Under the pieces are notes generated by a model, which was not told the DNA's origin, did not search any database, and saw only the letters and a program-made list of their open reading frames with translations. The position numbers and the translations under genes are program-made. From Nocardioides agri (lineage in GTDB: Bacteria > Actinomycetota > Actinomycetes > Propionibacteriales > Nocardioidaceae): a DNA stretch of 64,000 nucleotides. The DNA is taken from positions 186,001 through 250,000 of the forward strand of contig NZ_JACEIC010000002.1 of assembly GCF_013778305.1 (NCBI RefSeq). The letters are read 5' to 3'. Position 1 is the first letter of the stretch; every line of letters begins with the position of its first letter. Positions 36,622 through 45,498 of the stretch are shown in pieces.

Positions 36622-37563
36622 GTGACGCAGGTTGCCCCAGAAGGACGCAAGCTGCTCCGGCTCGAGGTGCGCAACGCGGAGACCCCGATCGAGCGCAAGC
36701 CGGAGTGGATCAAGACCCGGGCCAAGATGGGCCCGGAGTACAAGCACCTCCAGAGCCTCGTGAAGTCCGAGGGTCTGCACACCGTGTGCCAGGAAGCGGG
36801 CTGTCCCAACATCTTCGAGTGCTGGGAGGACCGCGAGGCGACCTTCCTCATCGGCGGCGACCAGTGCACCCGGCGCTGCGACTTCTGCCAGATCGACACC
36901 GGCAAGCCGCAGCCGCTCGACCGCGACGAGCCGCGCCGCGTGGCGGAGTCGGTCCAAACGATGGGGCTGCGCTACGCGACGATCACCGGCGTCGCCCGCG
37001 ACGACCTCGAGGACGGCGGTGCGTGGCTCTACGCCGAGACCGTGCGCGCGATCCACGAGCTCAACCCGGACACCGGGGTCGAGAACCTGATCCCCGACTT
37101 CAACGGCAAGCCCGACCTGCTGCGCGAGGTGTTCGAGTCGCGGCCCGAGGTGCTGGCCCACAACGTCGAGACGGTGCCGCGGATCTTCAAGCGGATCCGC
37201 CCCGCATTCCGCTACGAGCGCTCCCTCGACGTGATCACCCAGGCCCGCGCCTTCGGCCTGGTGACCAAGTCGAACCTGATCCTGGGCATGGGCGAGACCC
37301 GCGAGGAGGTCTCCCAGGCGCTCCAGGACCTGCACGACGCCGGCTGCGAGCTCGTCACGATCACGCAGTACCTGCGCCCGTCGGTGCGCCACCACCCCGT
37401 CGAGCGCTGGGTGAAGCCCGAGGAGTTCGTCGAGCTCAAGGACGAGGCCGACCAGATCGGCTTCGCCGGCGTGCTGTCCGGCCCGCTCGTCCGTTCGTCC
37501 TACCGCGCCGGGCGGCTGTACCGTCAGGCGATGGACGCCCGCGCGGGCGTCGCGACTGCCTGA
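36622..37563 (+). CDS. lipA: Lipoyl synthase LipA
   Basis: 313 residues. Radical-SAM enzyme inserting two sulfurs into octanoyl-lysine. The auxiliary cluster Cys are in [15 protein letters not shown], the radical-SAM CxxxCxxC in [10 protein letters not shown], and the terminal RSSYRAG supplies the Ser ligand. GTG 36622 gives the usual N-terminus. The lipB-ABC-ABC-lipA order suggests the ABC pair was inserted between the two lipoate genes, which are usually adjacent in actinobacteria. Confidence 0.96.
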   Translation: MTQVAPEGRKLLRLEVRNAETPIERKPEWIKTRAKMGPEYKHLQSLVKSEGLHTVCQEAGCPNIFECWEDREATFLIGGDQCTRRCDFCQIDTGKPQPLDRDEPRRVAESVQTMGLRYATITGVARDDLEDGGAWLYAETVRAIHELNPDTGVENLIPDFNGKPDLLREVFESRPEVLAHNVETVPRIFKRIRPAFRYERSLDVITQARAFGLVTKSNLILGMGETREEVSQALQDLHDAGCELVTITQYLRPSVRHHPVERWVKPEEFVELKDEADQIGFAGVLSGPLVRSSYRAGRLYRQAMDARAGVATA

Positions 37564-37594
37564 CCCGATCACACAGAACGAGGCACACCAGAAG

Positions 37595-38314
37595 ATGGCG
37601 AAGGACCCGAAGCCCGTCGACCCGGACAAGATGAGCCGGCGCGCGCAGTTCATCGAGACCTACCGGATGGCCAAGCGGTCCGACCCGCGGCTCGGCCTCT
37701 GGATCCTCGGCTCGTTCCTGCTCGGTGCGGCCGTCGGATTCTTCGTCTTCATGCTCCTGCCCGGCGAGGGCTGGCTGGGCTGGCTCCTCGCGGTCGTCGG
37801 CGGCCTGCTCCTCGGCACCCTGCTGGCGATGGTGATCTTCGGCCGGCGCGCGCAGAAGGCGGCGTACGCCCAGATGGAGGGCCAGCCCGGCGCCGCGGCC
37901 GCCGCGCTGCGGATGCTGCGCGGCCGCAGCTGGAAGACCGACCCGGTCATCGGCTTCACCAAGCAGCAGGACGTCGTGCACCGCGTCGTCGGCCCTCCGG
38001 GCATCGTGCTGGTCGGCGAGGGCAACCCCAACCGGCTGCGCCAGCTGATGACCAGTGAGCGCCGCAAGCACGAGCGTGTGGCCGCCGACATCCCGATCCA
38101 CGAGATCTACTGCGGCAACGGCGAGGGCGAGGTGCCGCTGCCCAAGCTCGTCAAGCACGTGCAGAAGCTCGGCCGCAAGGTGAAGCCCGCCGAGATGACC
38201 GACGTGCTCTACCGCCTCAAGGCGCTCGACGCCGCCCGGCCGGCGATCCCGATGCCCAAGGGCCCGGTCCCGACCTCGATGAAGGGCATGCGCTCGCAGA
38301 TGCGCGGGCGCTGA
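37595..38314 (+). CDS. DUF4191 membrane protein
   Basis: 239 residues. Basic N-terminus (KMSRRAQFIETYRMAKRSDP), two TM helices (about 35-55 and 60-80), then a cytosolic domain (VVGPPGIVLVGEGNPNRLRQLM; RRKHERVAADIPIHEIYCGNGEGEV). This is the actinobacteria-specific DUF4191 family, commonly found directly after lipA; its function is unknown. It lies 31 bases after lipA and is probably in the same transcript. Confidence 0.88.
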   Translation: MAKDPKPVDPDKMSRRAQFIETYRMAKRSDPRLGLWILGSFLLGAAVGFFVFMLLPGEGWLGWLLAVVGGLLLGTLLAMVIFGRRAQKAAYAQMEGQPGAAAAALRMLRGRSWKTDPVIGFTKQQDVVHRVVGPPGIVLVGEGNPNRLRQLMTSERRKHERVAADIPIHEIYCGNGEGEVPLPKLVKHVQKLGRKVKPAEMTDVLYRLKALDAARPAIPMPKGPVPTSMKGMRSQMRGR

Positions 38315-38332
38315 CCTCGGGCCACACTGGCG

Positions 38333-38360
38333 GGAACCCTCCGGGCCGGGAACGCGTGTT
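38333..38360 (+). promoter_or_regulatory. Putative ECF-type promoter of the sigE-like gene
   Basis: GGAAC (38333-38337), 17-base spacer, CGTGTT (38355-38360). The GGAAC/CGTT pattern is typical of ECF sigma promoters and would allow the downstream sigma to drive its own gene. A GAGGGGAGG ribosome site follows. Confidence 0.45.
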
Positions 38361-38383
38361 CCTCCCGAGAGGGGAGGACGACC

Positions 38384-38896
38384 GTGCCGGATCCCGCTGC
38401 TTTCGACGACTTCTACCTGGCGACCAGGGAGCTGACCCTGCGCCAGCTCACCGCGATGACCGCTGACCGCGAGCTGGCGGCCGACGTGGTGCAGGAGGCC
38501 TACGAGCGCGCCTGGCGGCGTTGGCGCAGGGTGTCGACGCTCGAGCAGCCGCAGGCGTGGGTCCGCACGGTCGCCTGGCGGGTGGCAGTCAGCCACTACC
38601 GGCGTACGGCGGTCGCCCGGCGGCTCCTCCCCCGGGTCGCCGAGGGAGCGACAGCCGGCCAGTCGGCGTCCGACGAGCGTCTCGACGTCGAGCACGCGCT
38701 GCGTGCCCTGGCACCGGAACGCCGCCGGGCACTGGTGCTGCACGACCTGTGCGGGCTCACCGTGGCGGAGGTGGCCGCGGAGACCGGCGTGGCCGAGGGC
38801 ACCGTGAAGAGCCGGCTGTCCCGGGCACGCGCCCAGATCGCGGAGGCCCTGCAGCCGGGCTACGCCGCCGACGTGCCGGATGGAGGGCGGATCTGA
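38384..38896 (+). CDS. SigE-family ECF RNA polymerase sigma factor
   Basis: 170 residues. Region 2: FYLATRELTLRQLTAMTADRELAADVVQEAYERAWRRW-like helix pattern, typical of the SigE family found in actinobacteria. Region 4: ALRALAPERRRALVLHDLCGLTVAEVA, then TGVAEGTVKSRLSRAR. GTG 38384 follows GAGGGGAGG. The stop overlaps the next gene by one base (TGATG). The partner gene is a likely sensor or anti-sigma-like regulator (inference). Confidence 0.9.
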   Translation: MPDPAAFDDFYLATRELTLRQLTAMTADRELAADVVQEAYERAWRRWRRVSTLEQPQAWVRTVAWRVAVSHYRRTAVARRLLPRVAEGATAGQSASDERLDVEHALRALAPERRRALVLHDLCGLTVAEVAAETGVAEGTVKSRLSRARAQIAEALQPGYAADVPDGGRI

Positions 38897-39840
38897 TGAC
38901 GGACCACACCGCACTGCTCCGCCAGGTCGCCGACCGGGCGGACCCCACCGCGCTCCCCTCGCCCCGCGCGATCCGCGACGCCGGCCGGCGCCGCGCCCGC
39001 CGCGAGCTCGTGGCCTGGGCGTCGGCCGCCGTGGTGGCCGTCGCGGTCGTCGTCGGCCTGGTCGCGAGCGGCGGCGGGGACCGATCGCAGCCCGCACCGG
39101 TGCTGCCGAGCCCGTCCCCGTCTCCGCAGCCCACGCCACCGGGCGGGTGGGACCGGGCTCGGATCGCCCCGGTCGAGAAGGGCGTCGAGCCCAACGCCGT
39201 GGCCGCCATGGGGGGCCGGTTCGTCGCCGCCGCTGACACCAGCGTCAGCCGCGCCGTCGATGGGACCGACCTGCCGCCACTGTGGTGGTCCGACGACGGC
39301 CGGACCTGGCACGCGGCCACCGGCGGCCCCGCGGTGCCGAACGCCTGGGACGTCGCGGCCTCGGACGACGTGTTCGTCGCCGTGGCACCGCGGGGGCTGC
39401 GCCGCAGCACGGCGTGGTACTCCTCGGACGGGAGCTCGTGGCAGCGGGCCGACGTCCCGGACGCCTTCCACGCCTTCTCGATGTCGAGCACCGCGGCCGG
39501 TCTCTTCGCCTGGTCCGAGACGGCGGTCTACACCTCGGCCGACGGCCACTCCTGGACCGAGGTCACCGACCTCCCCCGGACCGCGAGGGACGGACAGGTC
39601 TGCTTCGTCCACGACCTCGGCGACGAGGTCGTCCTGGGTGCCGTCGACGCGTCGGACCGGCCTCGCGGGTGGAGCCGCCGGGACGGCTCCTGGCAGCCAG
39701 CGGACGCCGACCGCCCGGCGCTGGGGCGGTGGTGCCGGGTGCACGAGGCGGTCGCGTGGACGGCCGAGGGTCCGGACACCGTGATCAGCGTGCTGCCCTA
39801 CAACGGCTACGGCAACACGGTGTTCCTGCGCGACCGCTGA
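38896..39840 (+). CDS. Membrane-anchored beta-propeller-like protein, partner of the sigma factor
   Basis: 314 residues. A short cytosolic part (1-40), one TM helix (about 41-59, ELVAWASAAVVAVAVVVGLVA), a Pro/Ser linker and an outer domain of repeated Trp/Asp strands (PLWWSDDGRTWHAATGG, AWYSSDGSSWQRADV, VYTSADGHSWTEV). Those SxDGxxW repeats resemble exo-alpha-sialidase/BNR-type blades. Position and topology match the anti-sigma slot, but the cytosolic part is too short for a classic anti-sigma domain. Confidence 0.7.
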   Translation: MTDHTALLRQVADRADPTALPSPRAIRDAGRRRARRELVAWASAAVVAVAVVVGLVASGGGDRSQPAPVLPSPSPSPQPTPPGGWDRARIAPVEKGVEPNAVAAMGGRFVAAADTSVSRAVDGTDLPPLWWSDDGRTWHAATGGPAVPNAWDVAASDDVFVAVAPRGLRRSTAWYSSDGSSWQRADVPDAFHAFSMSSTAAGLFAWSETAVYTSADGHSWTEVTDLPRTARDGQVCFVHDLGDEVVLGAVDASDRPRGWSRRDGSWQPADADRPALGRWCRVHEAVAWTAEGPDTVISVLPYNGYGNTVFLRDR

Positions 39841-39843
39841 CGG

Positions 39844-40692
39844 TCAGCTCGACGAGGTCCCCGGCAGCATGCCCTCGGGCATCTCGACGACGTCGTCCTC
39901 CGGCGGCGCCTCGATGTCGACGTCCCCGTCCCAGTCGGTGAGCTCGATCGTGACATCGCCCAGGTCGCCCAGCGCGATCTCGGACCTGGTGACCCGGCCC
40001 TCGTCGTCGGTCCAGAGGTCGTAGGTCAACGCGCTGGGGAGGTCGGCGCCCTCCGTGCCGCCGAGCTGGTCCTGCAGGTCGCGGAACGCGTCGCTGCGCA
40101 CCGTGAGTTCGTAGTGGTCGCCGGTGTCGTCCTCGCCGACGTAGGTGACCTCGGTGACCGCGTCCTTCATGGTCTCCAGCTGGGCGCCGGGGTTCAGCTG
40201 CTCGAACAGGTCGTCGCTGAGCGGGCCGCTCTCCGAGCCGACGTCGAGCTTGACCCACTTGTCGGCCTGGCCGAACGGCATCTGGATGTACATGGTGCCG
40301 TCGACCAGCCGGACCTCGAGGTCGCGGCCGTCCTCGCCGAGCCCCATCATCGCGCCCGACATCGTCATGGCCATCTCGGGTGGGGACGTCGTGTAGTCGA
40401 CGTCGCCCTCCATCGCCACCTCGGCCCGACCACCCTCCATCGACATCTCCATGTGCGCGGTGGTCAGGTCGCTCATCCCACCGAGTACGTCGTCGACGAA
40501 CTGGTCCGGGTCGACGGTCTGGCCCTCCTCGGGCTCGTCGCCGGACGCGTCGGTCGCGGCGTCGGAGGTCGTGTCGCCGGACGGCTCGTCCTCGGCCTTC
40601 GGCTCGTCGTCGGCGCAGCCGGCGAGGGCCAGCGTGAGCAGGGCGGCCGCGCTCGCGGCAGCGGCACGGCGTACGGCGCGATGGGTGGTCAT
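39844..40692 (-). CDS. LppX/LprG-like lipoprotein (copy 1)
   Basis: 282 residues. Lipobox LAGC (about C26), a 40-residue Asp/Glu/Thr-rich spacer, then an LppX_LprAFG-like beta-sheet domain (TTAHMEMSMEGG, MEGDVDYTTSPPEMAMTM, VRLVDGTMYIQMP, HYELTV). Mycobacterial members carry lipids across the cell wall; the role here is inferred. It is a paralogue of the next gene (same order of strands and the ending VDIEAPPEDDV against ADIEAPPADEV). It ends three bases from the convergent 38896 gene. Leaderless ATG. Confidence 0.82.
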   Translation of the reverse strand: MTTHRAVRRAAAASAAALLTLALAGCADDEPKAEDEPSGDTTSDAATDASGDEPEEGQTVDPDQFVDDVLGGMSDLTTAHMEMSMEGGRAEVAMEGDVDYTTSPPEMAMTMSGAMMGLGEDGRDLEVRLVDGTMYIQMPFGQADKWVKLDVGSESGPLSDDLFEQLNPGAQLETMKDAVTEVTYVGEDDTGDHYELTVRSDAFRDLQDQLGGTEGADLPSALTYDLWTDDEGRVTRSEIALGDLGDVTIELTDWDGDVDIEAPPEDDVVEMPEGMLPGTSSS

Positions 40693-40699
40693 GGCTTCC

Positions 40700-40705
40700 A
40701 GGCTA
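40700..40705 (-). promoter_or_regulatory. Leaderless -10 of lipoprotein copy 1
   Basis: TAGCCT on the reverse strand, seven bases before ATG 40692. Confidence 0.55.
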
Positions 40706-40740
40706 GCCGCGACCCGTTCACCCGGACCGGCCCGAAGCGA

Positions 40741-41583
40741 CTAGTCGGCAGCCATGTCCCCGAAGCTGGGCGCGTCCGTGACCTCGTCGGCCGGCGGGGC
40801 TTCGATGTCCGCGTCGGTGCCCCAGTCGTCGGCCGTCATCGTCATCGACACCGGCACGTTCGTGGCCTCGTAGGCCATGACGAGCTGGGCGAACCGGCTC
40901 TCGTCGTCGAGCCAGACGTCGTAGGTGATCGAGTCCGGCAGCTGGCTCTCGACCTGGGTCGAGACGTCGCTCCCGAGCGCGTCGATCGCCTTGGCGAGGT
41001 CGACGGTCAGCTCGTAGTGGTCCAGGTCGCGTCCGTCGACGTCCTCCTCGCCGGCGTACGTGACGGACTCGATTGCCGGCTCCATCCTGGTGACGGCGCC
41101 GATGGGGTCGGACTGGTCGAGGACCTGGTCGAGCCCCATCTGGGCCAGCGGGCTGGCGGGGTCGCTCGGGTCGAGCTTCCAGAACTTCCCGCCGCTCAGC
41201 GCGCCCATGTTGACGTACAGCAGCCCGTCGACCGCCCGGACCTCGTAGTCGACGTCCTGACCGCCGCCCCCGATCGTCATCGTCATCTGCAGCTCGGGGG
41301 TGTCGGCGGCGTAGTCGAGGACGCCGTCGCCGGTGAAGGTCGTGTCCTCCCCCATGTCCATCGACATCGTGACCTCGGCGGTCGAGGATGCCGCGACGCC
41401 GTCCTGGATCGTGTCGATGAACTCGGCCGGGGCGACGGTGTCGCCCTCCTCGAGGCCGCTCAGGGCGACGACGTCGGCGGCGGTGTCGTGCCCGCTGTCG
41501 GGGTCGTCACCGCAGGCGGCCAGGCCGGCGAGGGCGAGCGCCGTGACGGCGAGGGACGCGAGGGGACGGCGGGCGCGGCTCAT
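40741..41583 (-). CDS. LppX/LprG-like lipoprotein (copy 2)
   Basis: 280 residues. Lipobox LAAC (about C25), then an acidic spacer and the same domain order as copy 1 (ASSTAEVTMSMDMG, LDYAADTPELQMTMTIGG, VRAVDGLLYVNMG, HYELTVDL, TYDVWLDDESRFAQLV, TDADIEAPPADEV). Unlike copy 1 it has a plain ribosome site (AGGAAGAG). The two copies sit 48 bases apart, a tandem duplication that has since diverged. Confidence 0.82.
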   Translation of the reverse strand: MSRARRPLASLAVTALALAGLAACGDDPDSGHDTAADVVALSGLEEGDTVAPAEFIDTIQDGVAASSTAEVTMSMDMGEDTTFTGDGVLDYAADTPELQMTMTIGGGGQDVDYEVRAVDGLLYVNMGALSGGKFWKLDPSDPASPLAQMGLDQVLDQSDPIGAVTRMEPAIESVTYAGEEDVDGRDLDHYELTVDLAKAIDALGSDVSTQVESQLPDSITYDVWLDDESRFAQLVMAYEATNVPVSMTMTADDWGTDADIEAPPADEVTDAPSFGDMAAD

Positions 41584-41601
41584 GCGCTCTTCCTACCCGA
41601 T

Positions 41602-42003
41602 TCAGGCCCGGTCAGGTGTGAGAAGCGGGACGGTCGCCGTGCCCGCGGCCAGGTCGTGCAGACCACGCCGGTCCGGTCGGAAGATCAGCGGTGGGATGAC
41701 GAGCGCCACGAGGATCGCGCGGGCGAAGGACCGCAGCAGGTCGACCCGGCCGCCGGTCTCGACGCGGACCACCCGGAGCCGGGTCACCATCTTGCCGAAC
41801 GAGCCCCCGACGGTCGCGGTGAGCACGGCGGACTCCACGACGAAGACCAGCAGCGTGTAGAAGCTGCCCGGCCCGCCCGTCGTACCGAAGACCGGCACGA
41901 AGAGACTCACGACCAGGATGCTGGCGAACCAGTCCACGAGCAGGGCCAGCACCCGGCGTCCCCAGGACGCGGTCTCGTAGGGCAGCGACTCCTCCACAGG
42001 CAC
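41602..42003 (-). CDS. RDD-family membrane protein
   Basis: 133 residues, three TM helices. Begins with the RDD signature region (ASWGRRVLALLVDWFASILVV), includes GGSFGKMVTRLRVVRVETG and ends FRPDRRGLHDLAAGT. Found next to glnA in many actinobacteria. I choose GTG 42003, which lies seven bases after TACGCT; the frame remains open further upstream. It is divergent from glnA across a GlnR box. Confidence 0.85.
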   Translation of the reverse strand: MPVEESLPYETASWGRRVLALLVDWFASILVVSLFVPVFGTTGGPGSFYTLLVFVVESAVLTATVGGSFGKMVTRLRVVRVETGGRVDLLRSFARAILVALVIPPLIFRPDRRGLHDLAAGTATVPLLTPDRA

Positions 42004-42010
42004 GCTCGTC

Positions 42011-42016
42011 AGCGTA
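42011..42016 (-). promoter_or_regulatory. Leaderless -10 of the RDD gene
   Basis: TACGCT on the reverse strand, seven bases before GTG 42003. Confidence 0.55.
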
Positions 42017-42051
42017 GGTGGCGGCGCGTCCCGACCGACCACCGGGCACCT

Positions 42052-42089
42052 GTTACATGCCGGAAACAAACCGGATACGGTCGAGAAAC
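42052..42089 (+). promoter_or_regulatory. GlnR double box upstream of glnA
   Basis: GTTAC-n6-GAAAC-n6-GATAC-n6-GAAAC with perfect spacing at 42052, 42063, 42074 and 42085. This matches the actinobacterial GlnR a-b-site consensus (GTnAC-n6-GAAAC, twice). A CATAAC -10-like element follows at 42098. It should put glnA under nitrogen control, and perhaps the divergent RDD gene too. Confidence 0.85.
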
Positions 42090-42191
42090 TGCCCCTGCAT
42101 AACTTGCGGTCACAGCCCGGTGCAGCGCCGCCCCGGTCGCTCCGCACCGCACACTTGTCGGTTGCCCCACCCTGGCAGCCAAGGAGGACGC

Positions 42192-43610
42192 ATGTTCCAG
42201 AACAGCGACGAGCTGCTCAAGTACATCAAGGACGAGGGCGTCGAGATGGTCGACGTGCGCTTCGTCGACCTGCCCGGCATCGAGCAGCACTTCACCGTGC
42301 CCGTCTCCTCGTTCGACCAGTCGGTCTTCGACGACGGCCTCGCCTTCGACGGCTCCTCCATCCGGGGCTTCCAGGCGATCAACGAGTCGGACATGGCGCT
42401 GTTCCCGGACCCGACCACGGCGTTCCTCGACCCGTTCCGCACCGCGAAGACGCTGAACCTGAGCTTCTTCATCCACGACCCGATCACCGGTGAGGCCTAC
42501 TCCCGCGACCCGCGCAACATCGCGCGCAAGGCGCTGGCCTACCTCTCGACCACAGGCATCGCGGACACGGCGTTCTTCGCGCCGGAGGCGGAGTTCTACA
42601 TCTTCGACAACGTGCGCTACTCCACCGGCGCCAACGAGGGCTACTACCACATCGACTCCGTCGAGGGCTGGTGGAACTCGGGCAAGGAGGGCGACAACCG
42701 CGGCTACAAGACCCGCTTCAAGGGCGGCTACTTCCCGGTCGCGCCGTACGACCACTACGGCGATCTGCGCGACGACATGGTGAAGAACCTCGAGGCCTGC
42801 GGCCTGCTCGTCGAGCGCTCGCACCACGAGGTCGGCACCGCCGGCCAGGCGGAGATCAACTACCGCTTCGACACGCTGCTCAAGGCCGCGGACGACGTGA
42901 TGAAGTTCAAGTACCTCATCAAGAACACCGCGTGGGAGGCCGGCAAGTCGGTCACCTTCATGCCGAAGCCGATCTTCGGCGACAACGGCTCGGGCATGCA
43001 CGTCCACCAGTCGCTCTGGAAGGACGGCGAGCCGCTCTTCTACGACGAGACCGGGTACGGCGGCCTCTCCGACCTCGCCCGCTGGTACATCGGCGGCATC
43101 CTGAAGCACGCCCCGGCGCTGCTGGCGTTCACCAACCCGACCGTGAACTCCTACCACCGCCTGGTGCCCGGCTTCGAGGCCCCGATCTCGCTGGTGTACT
43201 CCTCGCGCAACCGCTCCGCGTCGGTCCGCATCCCGATCACCGGCTCGAACCCGAAGGCCAAGCGCATCGAGACCCGGTTCCCCGACCCGTCGGCGAACCC
43301 GTACCTCGCGTTCTCGGCCCTGATGCTCGCCGGTGTCGACGGCATCAAGAACAAGATCGAGCCCGCCGCCCCGATCGACAAGGACATCTACGAGCTCCCG
43401 CCGGACGAGATGGCCGAGATCCAGCAGGTCCCGACCTCGCTGAACGCGGTCCTCGACGCGCTCGAGGACGACCACGACTTCCTCACCGTCGGCAACGTCT
43501 TCACGCCCGACCTGATCGAGACGTGGATCGACTACAAGCGCACCCACGAGATCGCGCCCGTGCAGCTGCGCCCGCACCCGCACGAGTTCGAGCTCTACTA
43601 CGACATCTGA
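42192..43610 (+). CDS. glnA: Glutamine synthetase type I
   Basis: 472 residues, standard GSI-beta length. ATP-dependent formation of glutamine from glutamate and ammonia; dodecamer in the cytoplasm. Motifs: [17 protein letters not shown], the metal-site [20 protein letters not shown] and the adenylylation-site region [10 protein letters not shown] (Tyr near 397). AAGGAGG at 42181-42187 precedes ATG. Nitrogen control is expected from the GlnR box and from adenylylation. Confidence 0.97.
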   Translation: MFQNSDELLKYIKDEGVEMVDVRFVDLPGIEQHFTVPVSSFDQSVFDDGLAFDGSSIRGFQAINESDMALFPDPTTAFLDPFRTAKTLNLSFFIHDPITGEAYSRDPRNIARKALAYLSTTGIADTAFFAPEAEFYIFDNVRYSTGANEGYYHIDSVEGWWNSGKEGDNRGYKTRFKGGYFPVAPYDHYGDLRDDMVKNLEACGLLVERSHHEVGTAGQAEINYRFDTLLKAADDVMKFKYLIKNTAWEAGKSVTFMPKPIFGDNGSGMHVHQSLWKDGEPLFYDETGYGGLSDLARWYIGGILKHAPALLAFTNPTVNSYHRLVPGFEAPISLVYSSRNRSASVRIPITGSNPKAKRIETRFPDPSANPYLAFSALMLAGVDGIKNKIEPAAPIDKDIYELPPDEMAEIQQVPTSLNAVLDALEDDHDFLTVGNVFTPDLIETWIDYKRTHEIAPVQLRPHPHEFELYYDI

Positions 43611-43647
43611 GCCAGACCCCTGAAGGGTCTCTGACCCGCACGAACGC

Positions 43648-43682
43648 GCGGTCCCGCTGAGGAATCCCCTCAGCGGGACCGC
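43648..43682 (+). terminator. glnA terminator hairpin
   Basis: Perfect 15-bp stem (43648-43662 with 43668-43682), five-base loop AATCC, 38 bases after the glnA stop. No U-run. Confidence 0.85.
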
Positions 43683-43847
43683 TGCGCGTGAGGGCTGACG
43701 GATACAGATGCCCCTTGCGCTTGAGACGCCCTACGACGTCGACGCCGAGCAGGCCACGGCTCCCGTCCATCGGCTAGCCACGAACGTGGTCTCCGACAGG
43801 CTTTCATCTCCCGGGTGACGCACGCCATGAGGTCGAGACGCCCAACC
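43683..43847. other. Intergenic region with no recognised feature
   Basis: 165 bases between the glnA terminator and the end of the regulator gene. I see no tRNA, hairpin or likely gene here. Confidence 0.5.
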
Positions 43848-45308
43848 TCACGGCTTCGGGATGTGGATGTCGTACTGGGCGATCTTGCGGTAGATCGTGG
43901 CGCGGCTCATGCCCAGCTCCTCGGCTGCGTCCTTCATCGACGTCTCCGAGTGGGTCAGCACCCGGATGATCTCGTCTCGTTCGAAGGCCTCGATGCGGGA
44001 GAGCCGCCGGGACGACCCGGAGAGCACGCTCGGTGGGAGGTGGCGTACGTCGATGACGTCGGAGCGGTTGACCCCGTGCCGCACGACCTCGACCAGCTCC
44101 TCGACGTTGCCGGGCCAGGAGTGGTCGCCCAAGGCGCGGTCGGCCGCCGGCGTGAAGGCGACATCGCGGCCACGGAGTCGTCGAGCGATGTGACGGGCCA
44201 GGGGCAGGATGTCAGCGGGCCGGTCGCGCAGCGCCGGGACCGGCACCACGGCCTCGACAAGTCCCGCCAGCGGATCGGGGATGTCCTCGAATCGCTCGGC
44301 AGTCATCGACAGGGGTACGCCGTCGGCTGACCGGATGAGGTCTCGAAGGCGCTCCGCGGCCCAGACCGGGAGGGCGTCGACGTCGCGCACCACGATGCCC
44401 GTGTGTGGCTTGGTCAGCTCGGGAGTCCACAGCGAGAGCCAGGCCTCCACGTCCTGCGGGGCCGGCGCGCGAGCCGCGAGGATCCGGTCACGCGGACGCA
44501 GTCGGCGTTCAGCCTGGGCCAGCAGCGTGGACCGTCCGCTAGAGGGCTCTCCCAGCGCGGCGACCACCCGCCCGGCCGCGAGCTCCCGCGCAGCGCGATC
44601 GATGGCCTGCGTCCAGTCCGCCGAGAGGTCGTCGCGGGTTCCCGCGCCGGGTTCGAGCCTGGGTGCCTCGACCCGGAACACCTCGCCACGGGGAGCAGGA
44701 CGTGGGCGATGGCCCTGCGAGCGCGCGAGCATGAGGCTCGCCGTCGAGCCGGCCGCCGACTGGGCGAGGGCGAGCAGCAGCTCGCTGGACGACTTCGACC
44801 AGGTCGTGAGGTTGACGGCTCCTTCGAGGCGGCCGGTGCGAGGGTCGATCACCGGAGCCGCGGCGCATGTGTAGGTGCACAGGCTCAGGGCGTAGTGCTG
44901 GTCCGCCTTGACGACTGTCGGGGCGCGGTCGGCCAGGGCAAGGCCGAGGCCGTTGGTCCCGGCCTCACGTTCGGAGTAGGAGAAGCCGGGCGCCAGATGG
45001 ACGGCGTCGAGGGCACGCAGGAGCGACTGGTCCCCGCTGAGCCGGTTGAGGACGAGGCCGTCGGCATCGGTCAGCATCAGGCTGACGGGTTCCGAGGCGA
45101 GGGTCCGGTGCAGGTCGGCGAGCACCTCGCGGCCGCACTGGAAGAACAGGGACTCGTCGTCGACGGTGCCGTTGAAGACCGGCTGGATGTCCTCGAGCGG
45201 CACCCCGTAGTCCTCGCTGCGCCGCCAGGACGCCAGCAACCGCTTCGGAACGGTCCCGAGCGCGGTGTCGTGGACCCTGGCCCGCGCCGGGACGGCGTCG
45301 TCGTCCAT
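43848..45308 (-). CDS. AcoR/MimR-like GAF-AAA-Fis regulator
   Basis: 486 residues. GAF sensor domain (about 70-195; REAGTNGLGLALADRAPTVV, CTYTCAAAPVIDP), an AAA+ domain (about 225-400) and a Fis-type helix-turn-helix (SMKDAAEELGMSRATIYRKIAQY). The AAA+ part resembles sigma-54 activators but lacks the GAFTGA loop, and its Walker A is GEPSSGRST with Arg for Lys. Actinobacteria lack sigma-54, and MimR-type regulators are like this. ATG 45308 is chosen for the GGAGG (45314-45318) five bases upstream. It probably activates the divergent amidohydrolase operon. Confidence 0.85.
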   Translation of the reverse strand: MDDDAVPARARVHDTALGTVPKRLLASWRRSEDYGVPLEDIQPVFNGTVDDESLFFQCGREVLADLHRTLASEPVSLMLTDADGLVLNRLSGDQSLLRALDAVHLAPGFSYSEREAGTNGLGLALADRAPTVVKADQHYALSLCTYTCAAAPVIDPRTGRLEGAVNLTTWSKSSSELLLALAQSAAGSTASLMLARSQGHRPRPAPRGEVFRVEAPRLEPGAGTRDDLSADWTQAIDRAARELAAGRVVAALGEPSSGRSTLLAQAERRLRPRDRILAARAPAPQDVEAWLSLWTPELTKPHTGIVVRDVDALPVWAAERLRDLIRSADGVPLSMTAERFEDIPDPLAGLVEAVVPVPALRDRPADILPLARHIARRLRGRDVAFTPAADRALGDHSWPGNVEELVEVVRHGVNRSDVIDVRHLPPSVLSGSSRRLSRIEAFERDEIIRVLTHSETSMKDAAEELGMSRATIYRKIAQYDIHIPKP

Positions 45309-45375
45309 GCGCACCTCCACCCTGCTGACCTGTGAGCCACGTTACATCGGCGTCGATCGAGGGCCGCCGTCGTCG

Positions 45376-45392
45376 TGTCTCAGATTGAGACA
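45376..45392. promoter_or_regulatory. Operator 1 (perfect palindrome) for the AcoR/MimR-like regulator
   Basis: TGTCTCA-GAT-TGAGACA, a perfect inverted repeat in the 190-base divergent gap. It resembles binding sites known for AcoR-type activators. Confidence 0.65.
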
Positions 45393-45398
45393 GCGGGG

Positions 45399-45415
45399 CG
45401 TCTCGGATTGAGACA
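45399..45415. promoter_or_regulatory. Operator 2 (near-identical palindrome)
   Basis: CGTCTCG-GAT-TGAGACA. It shares the GAT core and right half with operator 1. Its centre is 23 bases from that of operator 1, about two helical turns, so a dimer of dimers could bind one face. Confidence 0.6.
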
Positions 45416-45498
45416 CCGCGGGACCTCCCGTCGACCCGAACCGCGCTTACGTTCGCCCTGACCGGTGACGCCCGTCACGGTCGAACGGAGGCTCAGGG

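Noticed and set aside
43501..43770. Small reverse frame over the end of glnA and its terminator
   Set aside because: It crosses the terminator hairpin, lacks a ribosome site and has a composition unlike the neighbours.
43683..43847. tRNA or small RNA after glnA
   Set aside because: I could not draw a cloverleaf or find a promoter/terminator pair in this stretch.
45361..45498. Sigma-54 (-24/-12) promoter for the amidohydrolase operon
   Set aside because: I looked because the regulator resembles sigma-54 activators. No TGGCAC-n5-TTGC pattern is present, and actinobacteria lack sigma-54.
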